Positions 33,689 to 41,355 of a stretch of DNA of 64,000 nucleotides are shown piece after piece. Positions within the stretch are counted from its first letter, which is position 1. The number at the start of each line of letters is the position of its first letter. The translations under genes and the position numbers were made by a program. This DNA comes from Pirellula staleyi DSM 6068 (lineage in GTDB: Bacteria > Planctomycetota > Planctomycetia > Pirellulales > Pirellulaceae). The notes under the pieces are model-generated. The model had not been told where the DNA came from. It did no database searches and worked only from the letters and a program-made list of their open reading frames with translations. The stretch spans positions 1 to 64,000 of the forward strand of contig NC_013720.1 of NCBI RefSeq assembly GCF_000025185.1, written 5' to 3'.

Positions 33689-36418
33689 ATGAACGTTCGC
33701 CACGGTGTTTTTGCACTCGCAATGGCCTGCGTGATGGCCGTCCCAAGCTCGACTTGGGCCGACGACACGACCACTCCAGCTACGGAAAAGCCTGCAACGG
33801 GCACCATCGCCGCTGAAACCCCAGCGGGTAGTTCGGCTGGCGCTGCGGGTGGCTCGGCCACACCTCAGCCTCCCACCCCTGCTCACGTGGCCCTGCTGAA
33901 AGATGCCAAACCGGTGAGCGGCATGCTCACGATGTACGAAAAGGGAAACAACCTCTACGCCGAACTCGCCGGTGGCGATTACACGTCGGAATACATCGTC
34001 CTGATTTCGATTTCGCGTGGCATCGGTCAGACACCGCTGCTGGGTGGCTTTAGCTGGGGCTTCGGCGACGACTGGATTTGGCAGTTCCGCAAAGTGGGCG
34101 AAAACGTCCACATCGTGCGCCGCAACGTCCGCTTCAAAGCCAACACCGGTTCGCCCGAAGCTCGCGCAGTGCAAAACGCCTACACCGACAGCGTTCTCTT
34201 CAGCCTGCCGATAATCACCAAAGGCCCCAAGGGGGGCGACATGGTCGACCTGACCCAGGTCTTCATGAGCGACTTGCCCCAAATCGGCCAGGTGCTGCAA
34301 GGCTTCATCTTCTCACCACAAAAGTCGTCGATCGCGGAAGCCAAAGGCTTTCCGAACAACATGGAACTCGAGATCGCTGCCACCTACGCTTCGAGCGGTC
34401 AGATGGAAATCGACACCGTTCCCGACAGCCGTGGTGTGACGATCAACGTTCACTACTCGATCAGCAAGATTCCGACGACCGGCTACACACCTCGCTTGGC
34501 CGACGATCGCGTGGGCTACTTCCTCACCGCCGTGAAGGATTTTTCGAGCAAGAGCGACCGCGACCAATTTGTCCGCTACGTGAATCGCTGGAACCTGACG
34601 AAGGCCGATGCCTCGGCGGAAATTTCGCCTCCTCAGCAGCCGATCAAGTTCTGGATCGAGAAGACGGTTCCTTACAAGTTCCGCAAACCGATCTACGACG
34701 GCATTTACGAATGGAACAAGGCGTTTGAAGCTGCCGGCTTTGTGAATGCTCTGATCGTCGATCAGCAGCCCGACAATGCCGAATGGGATCCCGAAGATGT
34801 GAACTACAACACGTTCCGCTGGATCACGTCGAACGCTGGTTTCGCGATGGGCCCATCGCGCGTGAATCCCTACACCGGCCAGATCCTCGACGCCGACATC
34901 ATTTTCGATGCCGACTTCCTCAGCTTCTGGAAGGAAGAGTACGAAAACCTGACTCCCCAAACGATTGCTGAAATGACCGGCGGTGCGCTCGATATCGATT
35001 CGAACATTGCCCCTCGTCAGCGTTCGATCTTCAATCCTCGCGCCACCACCGCTGCGATGGATCAGTGCATGCTCAACCGGGGCATGAGCATGCAGCTCGC
35101 CTTCGGAGCTGCTGCCATTCAAGCCCAAGCCGATCCGAAAATGACCGCCGAGCAGCTGGAAAAATTCATCATGCAGGCGCTCAAAGAAGTGACGATGCAC
35201 GAAGTGGGTCACACCCTCGGCCTGCGTCACAACTTCAAGGCGAGCAAGTGGCTGAGCCTGAAGGAACAGAACGATCCTGAAAAGACGAAGACTGGCATGG
35301 TCGCCTCGGTGATGGACTATAACCCTGCCAACATCGTTCCCAAGGAATGGAAACAAGGGGACTACTTCACCTCGACCCTCGGCCCCTACGACATGTGGGC
35401 CATCGAATACGGCTACAAGCAGCTGAGTGGTGGCACCCTGGGTGAAGTGGCCGAACTCAAGAAGATTGCGGCTCGCAGTGGCGAAAAAGCCCTGCAATAT
35501 GCCACCGATGAAGACACCCGCGGCACCGACCCCGATCCCGACAGCAACCGTTTCGATAACGGTAGCGATCCGATCGAGTTTGCGAAAATGCGTGGTCAAA
35601 TCCTGAAGGAACTCCTCCCTGGCCTCGTTGATCGCACGACCAAAGAAGGGGATGACTATACTCAAGCTCGTCGCACGTTCAACATCCTGGTTTCGCAGTA
35701 TGGTCAGAGCATGTTCTTCCTCAGCCGCTATGTCGGTGGTCTCTCGACCTCGCGTAGCCACAAGGGAGACAAAGATGGCCGGATGCCAGTCGTGCTGGTC
35801 GATGTGAAACTCCAGCGCGATGCTCTGGCGATGCTCGAAGAAGATGTCTTCGGCGCGAAAGAACTCGCCTTCTCCCCTGAACTCTACAACCAGCTCGGCT
35901 GGACCAACTGGAGTCACTGGGGCGTTTCCGAACCAACCCGCAAAGATTTCGGCGTGCACGATTTTGTGCTGCAGTGGCAATCGCGCATGCTCGATCAAAT
36001 GCTCTCGAGCGTGACACTCCGCCGCATGCACGATGCCGAGCTAAAGGCCCCTGCTGATCAGGACGTGCTGACCACGGCCGAACTGCTCGAACGCCTCACC
36101 AAAGCGATCTACAGTGAAGTTGATACGGTGAAGAATGGCGAGTTTACCCCGCGTAAACCGGCCATCAGCAGCATTCGCCGCAACTTGCAGCGCGAGTACC
36201 TGAGCCGCCTCGGCTACCTCGCTATGGGAGACACCGCCGCCCCTGCCGATTGCCAAACGGTGGCTTACGCGCAGCTGACCGACCTCAAAAATCGCGTGAA
36301 GGTGCTGCTCGAATCGAACGACGTGAAACTCGACAGCTACACGCGAGCTCACTTGCTCGAAACGTCGTCGCGGATCGAGAAAATTCTCGACGCTCGGCTC
36401 ACCCTTTCTGCTCCCTAA
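33689..36418 (+). CDS. Secreted zinc metalloprotease (metzincin type)
   Basis: A 909-residue exported protease. The signal peptide MNVRHGVFALAMACVMAVPS ends near TWADD, followed by a Thr/Ala/Pro-rich linker. The N-terminal domain (about 60-270) matches the type seen before this catalytic domain in bacterial zinc-dependent metalloproteases with DUF5117/DUF4953 annotation (from memory). The metzincin motif H504-E-V-G-H-T-L-G-L-R-H carries three zinc His and the catalytic Glu, and SVMDYNPANI supplies the Met-turn. A long C-terminal helical part follows. It has its own terminator at 36465-36501. Substrates are unknown. Confidence 0.92.
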   Translation: MNVRHGVFALAMACVMAVPSSTWADDTTTPATEKPATGTIAAETPAGSSAGAAGGSATPQPPTPAHVALLKDAKPVSGMLTMYEKGNNLYAELAGGDYTSEYIVLISISRGIGQTPLLGGFSWGFGDDWIWQFRKVGENVHIVRRNVRFKANTGSPEARAVQNAYTDSVLFSLPIITKGPKGGDMVDLTQVFMSDLPQIGQVLQGFIFSPQKSSIAEAKGFPNNMELEIAATYASSGQMEIDTVPDSRGVTINVHYSISKIPTTGYTPRLADDRVGYFLTAVKDFSSKSDRDQFVRYVNRWNLTKADASAEISPPQQPIKFWIEKTVPYKFRKPIYDGIYEWNKAFEAAGFVNALIVDQQPDNAEWDPEDVNYNTFRWITSNAGFAMGPSRVNPYTGQILDADIIFDADFLSFWKEEYENLTPQTIAEMTGGALDIDSNIAPRQRSIFNPRATTAAMDQCMLNRGMSMQLAFGAAAIQAQADPKMTAEQLEKFIMQALKEVTMHEVGHTLGLRHNFKASKWLSLKEQNDPEKTKTGMVASVMDYNPANIVPKEWKQGDYFTSTLGPYDMWAIEYGYKQLSGGTLGEVAELKKIAARSGEKALQYATDEDTRGTDPDPDSNRFDNGSDPIEFAKMRGQILKELLPGLVDRTTKEGDDYTQARRTFNILVSQYGQSMFFLSRYVGGLSTSRSHKGDKDGRMPVVLVDVKLQRDALAMLEEDVFGAKELAFSPELYNQLGWTNWSHWGVSEPTRKDFGVHDFVLQWQSRMLDQMLSSVTLRRMHDAELKAPADQDVLTTAELLERLTKAIYSEVDTVKNGEFTPRKPAISSIRRNLQREYLSRLGYLAMGDTAAPADCQTVAYAQLTDLKNRVKVLLESNDVKLDSYTRAHLLETSSRIEKILDARLTLSAP

Positions 36419-36464
36419 AGTTCCTCGGAACTTTCGTCAGCCAGAGACATTCAAAACGAACCAG

Positions 36465-36501
36465 CCGACCTGCGAGCCCCGTGCTTTCAGGTCGGTTTTT
36501 T
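36465..36501 (+). terminator. Intrinsic terminator of the metzincin gene
   Basis: CCGACCTG pairs with CAGGTCGG (36465-36472 / 36488-36495) and is directly followed by six T. It separates the protease from the P-II gene. Confidence 0.9.
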
Positions 36502-36587
36502 CGTTTCTTGCTCGAACCGCACAGGCGATCGTGGTAAGCTCAGACTGAGTTTGAAGAGCCAGTTTTTCCCTTCCAAGGACATTCACC

Positions 36588-36947
36588 ATGCGCATGGTCG
36601 TAGCACTCGTGCAGCCCACGAAAGTGAAAGCCGTGCAAGAGGCGCTGGCGCGGATTGGGGTCGACCGAATGACCGTTTGCGACGCCCTGGGCTATGGCCA
36701 GCAGATGGGCTCGTCGACAGGCTCCACCGTGAAGGGCTCGTCCCCCGCCGGCGGTCAATTGCACCGCAAAGTGGCCCTGGAAATCGCCGTTAACGAAGAC
36801 TTCCTCGAGAAGACCGTCGACACCATTGCCCGCGTCGCCCGAACCGGCAGCGAAGGGATGGTGGGAGATGGCAAGATTTTTGTCCTGCCGATCGAAGAGA
36901 CGATCCGCCTAAGCGACACCGTTCGCGGCCCCGAAGCGGTTTCGTAA
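36588..36947 (+). CDS. P-II family nitrogen regulatory protein (divergent T-loop)
   Basis: A 119-residue P-II-type signalling protein (family of GlnB/GlnK), from ATG 36588 with AAGGA at 8 bases. The beta-strand start MRMVVALVQPTKVKAVQEAL and the ATP-binding B-loop region RTGSEGMVGDGKIFVLPIEE are well conserved. The T-loop region reads GYGQQMGSSTGSTVKGSSPA and lacks the Tyr that is uridylylated in enterobacterial GlnB. No amtB, glnA or glnD lies nearby. It may therefore sense ATP/ADP or 2-oxoglutarate without uridylylation, or bind a different partner. Confidence 0.9.
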   Translation: MRMVVALVQPTKVKAVQEALARIGVDRMTVCDALGYGQQMGSSTGSTVKGSSPAGGQLHRKVALEIAVNEDFLEKTVDTIARVARTGSEGMVGDGKIFVLPIEETIRLSDTVRGPEAVS

Positions 36948-36968
36948 CGCTCGCAGCCAATCGCGTAC

Positions 36969-37475
36969 TTAGAACGCATCTTCCGGAGTGCCGATCTGCC
37001 GGATTACTTCGTACATCGCCGCCGTCGCCGAGCTCGAAAGGTTGAGACTCCGCACCTGCGGACGCATCGGCAGGCGCAATTTAGCGGAGCTAGGAAACTG
37101 GCTCACGATCTCTTCGGGAAGCCCCGCTGACTCGCAGCCAAACAGCAGCACATCTCCCTGCTCGTAAGTCACGTCGCTATAGCGGCTCTGGCCGAACTTC
37201 GTGAAGAGCCAAACCCGCTGCTGCTCGAACGGCTCGGGAATTTTCGCCCGGATTTCGTCGAGGCTGTCGACCGCTTCCCACTCCAGATGCTGCCAGTAGT
37301 CGAGCCCCGCCCGGCGGAGCTGTTTCTCGGAAATATCGAACCCGAGCGGGCGGACGAGCCACAACTTGGCCCCGACAGCCACGCAGCTGCGACCGATGTT
37401 GCCCGTGTTGGGCGGGATCTCCGGATGCCACAAGATGACATGCAACCGGGGGACATATTTCGCGGATACAGTCAC
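36969..37475 (-). CDS. trmL: tRNA (cytidine(34)-2'-O)-methyltransferase TrmL
   Basis: A SPOUT-class enzyme that 2'-O-methylates the wobble base of tRNA-Leu isoacceptors. The chosen GTG 37475 (GGAG 6 bases before) gives 168 residues, near the usual length; the frame continues further upstream but that part is not family-like. Conserved motifs are HPEIPPNTGNIGRSC, LLFGCESAGLPEE and the trefoil-knot end MRPQVRSLNLSSSATAAMYE. The start is uncertain because no ATG is available near the expected position. Confidence 0.9.
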   Translation of the reverse strand: MTVSAKYVPRLHVILWHPEIPPNTGNIGRSCVAVGAKLWLVRPLGFDISEKQLRRAGLDYWQHLEWEAVDSLDEIRAKIPEPFEQQRVWLFTKFGQSRYSDVTYEQGDVLLFGCESAGLPEEIVSQFPSSAKLRLPMRPQVRSLNLSSSATAAMYEVIRQIGTPEDAF

Positions 37476-37659
37476 GCGCACTCCAGCCTTAACTTGACCC
37501 ACCCCACTTTTTAGGGAACGATCTACACAGTCCTTCAGGATGAATACCTGACGGAGCAGAAGCGTCCGCTGACAACGGCTCGATGATACCAACTTCATCG
37601 CCCCGCGCGCCGAGCCGTTGCGACTCGAAATCAAACTCTCCTACAAAACGTCTAGGTAC

Positions 37660-38397
37660 ATGACGACCAATCCCTACGAGCCACCGGAATCACGTTCTCC
37701 CAAGCCAACGTCGCACGGAATAAGAAGTGCTGAACTGCGACGCACTATAGCGACGTTTGTGATTATGTTTGTCGGACCCTTCGCAGCGATCATTGCTTTC
37801 TTTACCACGTGTTCCGCAGTTCCGAAATCCAGCGGGCTGATGGTCGTATCGTTCGTTCTTTCGAGTCTTGCAGCGGGAGTAGCCTACAGCTTGGCTGTTT
37901 ACTGCACACTACCGAAATACCGTACCCTTGCTCATCGGAGTGTAACTCGCAGTTCAAAGGCGATTCCAAGTTCGGCAAGCGAGAGCGAGCCGATTACTTC
38001 CGCGAAGAACGAGGGGATCGAGCGAACCTGTCCCGTTTGTCGCCGCAAGATGCCTGACAATAGTCGCCACTGCGAAAACTGTTTGTATGTCGAGCCAGCA
38101 GCCAAGTCCCTCTATCTCGAAGAAGCCAAAGATTTATCGAGCGTCGAATTAGCTCCGATCGCACCACAGCCGATGTCACGCACCACGATCATGTTGATGG
38201 CCCCAGTTGTGGCCATCTTTCTAACGTGCCTCGCAACACTTGTTGTGGCGATCTCCATCGAGCTAAGCCTATCGAGTCGCTTTGGCATCGAGACATTTGC
38301 CATCGCAGCCTTGGCAGCAATTGCAACAGTGGCGGTTGGCCTCATCGCCACCATCGTTGTCACCTTGCGATTTTACAAATGGTACGAACGGTCGTAG
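37660..38397 (+). CDS. NPYE-type membrane protein with zinc ribbon, paralogue 1
   Basis: Unknown function. The 245-residue protein from ATG 37660 begins MTTNPYEPPESRSP; the NPYEPP-like start is recurrent in small planctomycete membrane proteins. Two helices (about 30-90) are followed by a cytoplasmic-looking segment with a CPVC...CENC zinc ribbon (near residues 125-145) and two more helices at the C-terminus. The next gene has the same arrangement. The group of four such genes on one strand is probably one tandem family. Confidence 0.75.
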   Translation: MTTNPYEPPESRSPKPTSHGIRSAELRRTIATFVIMFVGPFAAIIAFFTTCSAVPKSSGLMVVSFVLSSLAAGVAYSLAVYCTLPKYRTLAHRSVTRSSKAIPSSASESEPITSAKNEGIERTCPVCRRKMPDNSRHCENCLYVEPAAKSLYLEEAKDLSSVELAPIAPQPMSRTTIMLMAPVVAIFLTCLATLVVAISIELSLSSRFGIETFAIAALAAIATVAVGLIATIVVTLRFYKWYERS

Positions 38398-38415
38398 TCC
38401 CAGGCGAGCGAACCG

Positions 38416-39167
38416 ATGCCCGACCCAACACCTACCAACCCCTATGAGCCGCCACCAATTGCCAAGCGCTACTGCACAGCATGTGGCAGCGTGGTGATGG
38501 GCAATGACGCTAAGTGCCCCCTATGCGGCGAAGCAGAATCGCTACCCACCAACCGCTGCGCTCACTGCCAAACACTCTGGCGCAGCGACTATCCGTACTG
38601 CCTTGGCTGTGGCCGCTCACACACCGGCAACTATACGACCTCCGGGAAACACAATGGCATCAACCCTCAACGTGCGGCTGCAAATGTGATGATTGTGATA
38701 GCTGCCCCCTTCGCTGCATTTCTGGCATTCTTTGCCACATGCGGCTTCGGAAATACGGGCTTCGACGGTGGAGCTGGGCAATTTTTCTGGCGAGTCTTGC
38801 AGCTGCAGCAACCTTTTCCTTAGTAGTCTTCTTGACGATTCGGAATCGAAGAGAGCCCAAGCCTACGACTGTCGAAGCTGTCGTACCTACCTCCCCTAAA
38901 ACCGCAACCAATCCACCGCATCACCCGAACAAGTCGCTCGCGCACTCGCGTGAGATTTCACCGCAAACCTGGATACTTATCGCACCCTTTGGCATCATTC
39001 TATTGACGTGCTTTATTTCGTTTATTGTCCTCGTTACCTTTCTCGACAATCGCCACACCTCGATTCAAACGGCAATAGGCTTAGGATTTCTAGTAGCTTT
39101 GGCCGGAATAGTCATCGCGGTGGTTGTCACCTTGCGACTCCTTCAACGTGACGAGAAGCCTCAATAA
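38416..39167 (+). pseudogene. NPYE-type zinc-ribbon membrane protein, paralogue 2, frameshifted
   Basis: Reads MPDPTPTNPYEPPPIAKRYC with two or three CxxC-type pairs (CTAC, CPLC, CAHC, CLGC), then the first hydrophobic segment (NVMIVIAAPFAAFLAFFATC), and stops early at 38823. The frame shifted by minus one takes over near 38780 with FLASLAAAATFSLVVF and continues through helices 3-4 to 39167. Adding a single T to the five-T run after ggcaa would give an unbroken 250-residue protein with the same layout as paralogue 1. A one-base deletion, a sequencing error and transcript slippage are all possible. Confidence 0.75.
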
Positions 39168-39183
39168 CCTTGCGACTGAATTG

Positions 39184-39495
39184 ATGGCCGACCAACCCAT
39201 GAACCCTTACGAGTCGCCGCCACCACGCGAAGCTCCTGAGCCGATTATCCTAGAGCCGGTGAAAGTCGGGTTGGCTCAGCTGATTGTGATTGCTGCGATG
39301 GTGCTGCTGATGTTTCCGCTGCTTGGCCTGGGATTCGGCCTGTCGCACTTCGCCGCAGGGATGCTGGTCGAGCAGAATGCTTGGCTCGGCGAGGTGCGGC
39401 CACATCCGCTCGTGCTGGTGGCCCCCTTCGTCGTGGTGCTCGCGATTTTTTCGACCTGGATCTGGCTGATGGCCCGCATTGCCAGTGGCAGATAG
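39184..39495 (+). CDS. NPYE-type membrane protein, paralogue 3 (no ribbon)
   Basis: A 103-residue protein from ATG 39184 (or ATG 39199), beginning MADQPMNPYESPPPREAPEP. Two hydrophobic segments follow (LAQLIVIAAMVLLMFPLLGL and PLVLVAPFVVVLAIFSTWIW). It lacks the CxxC pairs of paralogues 1, 2 and 4. Function unknown. It starts 17 bases after the end of paralogue 2, suggesting one transcript. Confidence 0.7.
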   Translation: MADQPMNPYESPPPREAPEPIILEPVKVGLAQLIVIAAMVLLMFPLLGLGFGLSHFAAGMLVEQNAWLGEVRPHPLVLVAPFVVVLAIFSTWIWLMARIASGR

Positions 39496-39556
39496 GTGCA
39501 GCGATTGCTGGCCGGAGCTCTTGTACCGCACTTGCAAGACGACGACATTAGAGGCC

Positions 39557-39970
39557 ATGAGCACTCCCGATCCTTCCGCCCAGCTTGGCCCTGAAACCAC
39601 CTGCCCAACCTGCGGACTCCAGATCCCCGCCGGGAGCTCGCAGTGCATCGTGTGCGCCTATGCCTCCCCGCGGCAGGTCACCGATGCTGATCTGGCACCG
39701 CATCGCTCCAAACTCTCAGTCGGCCGAGTGATGGGGATCACCGCCATCGTGATCCTGATGCTCCCTGCCTCGGCGATCGCGTTTTTCGCCACCTGCTTTG
39801 CGACGGCTGTTTCGCTCGACGCCACCATTCCGCAAAACGATCCGTTTATCTATCTCACCACTGGTTTGCTGGTGGGATCGGTCTGTGGCATTGCCACGTT
39901 CGTCGGACTCATTTTCTGGATCGTGCGACTCGCTCGTCCGCGCAGTGCGCAGCCAGTTCAAAATCCCTAG
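39557..39970 (+). CDS. Zinc-ribbon membrane protein, paralogue 4
   Basis: A 137-residue protein from ATG 39557 with GAGG upstream. One ribbon (TTCPTCGLQIPAGSSQCIVC, about residues 15-35) precedes two hydrophobic segments (VMGITAIVILMLPASAIAFF and the later LLVGSVCGIATFVGLIFWIV). The layout fits the N-terminal half of the neighbouring paralogues. It lacks a clear NPYE motif. Function unknown; last gene of the tandem. Confidence 0.7.
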   Translation: MSTPDPSAQLGPETTCPTCGLQIPAGSSQCIVCAYASPRQVTDADLAPHRSKLSVGRVMGITAIVILMLPASAIAFFATCFATAVSLDATIPQNDPFIYLTTGLLVGSVCGIATFVGLIFWIVRLARPRSAQPVQNP

Positions 39971-40113
39971 CCAATCGTTCGCGTTCTCTCAGCGGAAGCG
40001 AGAGCCGAAACGGGCCTTCGAAGCATACTAGCGACTGCGGCGCAAATCGGTGTACTCTGTGGGGCCAGCTGTTCACGAATCGTTCGTGCCGATCCCTTGC
40101 AGAAAATGCTTCC

Positions 40114-41304
40114 ATGAGTGCCACTCCCCAGCAGATCGCTAGTTACACCGCCGCGCTCGACTTTGCCGAGAATCAGGTGGCCCAGCTCGTCGAGCGTTAT
40201 CCCAACTATTTCCCGATGTACACGGTGCAAGGCAAGTGGCATCACACCGGCGAACTTTGGACGCACTGGACCGACGGTTTTCTCGGCGGCATGATGTGGC
40301 AGTTTTGCCTGCGCGGGCATGAAGCACGCTGGCGCAAGCAGGCCGAGCGATACTCGAAACTGCTCGAACATCGCAAGCTCGACCGAGCGGTGCACGACCT
40401 TGGATTTTTGTTCCTCAGCACCTACTTGCCGTGGTACGAACTCTCTGGCGAAGCTGCCCTGCGCGACACGCTGCTGATCGCCGGTCAAACCCTCTCGCTC
40501 CGCTTCATGCAGCCGGGCAATTTTCTCCGCAGCTTCGTGGCGCACGATTCGCTGTTCATCGACATCATAATGAACGTGCCGATCATTTTTTATGCGTCGC
40601 TCGAAATGCGCGATCGCGAGCTCGCGCGCATCGCCGCTGCTCACTGCCGCACCACGCGCGACACCATTGTGCGCGCCGATGGAAGTACGGCTCACGAAGG
40701 GATCTTTGATCTCGATACGGGCGAGTTCCTCGAACAAACGACTCATCAAGGTTTGCGCGGCGATAGTGCCTGGGCTCGCGGCCTCGCCTGGTCGCTCTAT
40801 GGCTACGCCAAATGCTATGCCCTCACCGGCTGCGATGAGTACCTGGAAGTCTCCGAGCGGAACGCCGACTACTGGCTCGCGCACTTGCCCGAAGATGGCG
40901 TTTGCTACTGGGATTTTGATGCCGATCTGTCGCAGCCAGCCCCCTGGGGGGCGCAGAAGGAATCGTCGGCGGCGGCAATTGCCGCCAGTGGTCTCATCGA
41001 CCTTTCGCTGCTGACCAAAGACCCGGCGAAGTCGGCTAAATATCTCGCCTGCGCGACAAAAATGCTCGATGCGCTCGTGACTCCCGAGTATCTTGCGAGC
41101 GAGACACCAGGCTGGGAAGGGATCCTAAAACATGGCGTTTATCACACCGCCAAGAACCTGGGGGTCGATGAATCGGTGATGTGGGGCGAGTACTTTTTTG
41201 TCGAAGCGCTCACCAAGATGGTGACTGGCCGACAGCCGCGCCTCGCGCCTGAAAAGCTGGCCGACAACCAGGCGCGCTACGCCGCCATTGCCCCTGCGCT
41301 GTAG
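40114..41304 (+). CDS. Glycoside hydrolase family 88-type unsaturated glucuronyl hydrolase
   Basis: Probably hydrolyses unsaturated uronic acids from polysaccharide-lyase products. The 396-residue protein has the GH88 alpha/alpha-barrel pattern. Asp95 (AVHDLGFLF) and Asp150 (HDSLFIDIIMNVP) align with the two catalytic Asp of Bacillus UGL as known from that family, and RGDSAWARGLAWSLYGYAKC is typical. There is no signal peptide, so it would act in the cytoplasm. The next gene is a secreted hydrolase, which might act on the same material, but this is inference. Confidence 0.9.
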   Translation: MSATPQQIASYTAALDFAENQVAQLVERYPNYFPMYTVQGKWHHTGELWTHWTDGFLGGMMWQFCLRGHEARWRKQAERYSKLLEHRKLDRAVHDLGFLFLSTYLPWYELSGEAALRDTLLIAGQTLSLRFMQPGNFLRSFVAHDSLFIDIIMNVPIIFYASLEMRDRELARIAAAHCRTTRDTIVRADGSTAHEGIFDLDTGEFLEQTTHQGLRGDSAWARGLAWSLYGYAKCYALTGCDEYLEVSERNADYWLAHLPEDGVCYWDFDADLSQPAPWGAQKESSAAAIAASGLIDLSLLTKDPAKSAKYLACATKMLDALVTPEYLASETPGWEGILKHGVYHTAKNLGVDESVMWGEYFFVEALTKMVTGRQPRLAPEKLADNQARYAAIAPAL

Positions 41305-41355
41305 TTTTTGTTCCCGATTGGCTCCGATGCGTCCACTCCCTCCCAGGCACTCCCC

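Noticed and set aside
34313-36031. 572-codon open frame opposite the metzincin gene
   Set aside because: Antisense to a clearly real protease; His/Arg-rich composition and no family match.
38774-38790. Programmed minus-one ribosomal frameshift at cAATTTTTC
   Set aside because: The site does not fit the X-XXY-YYZ pattern in the reading frame; a one-base deletion or slippage is simpler. Not excluded.
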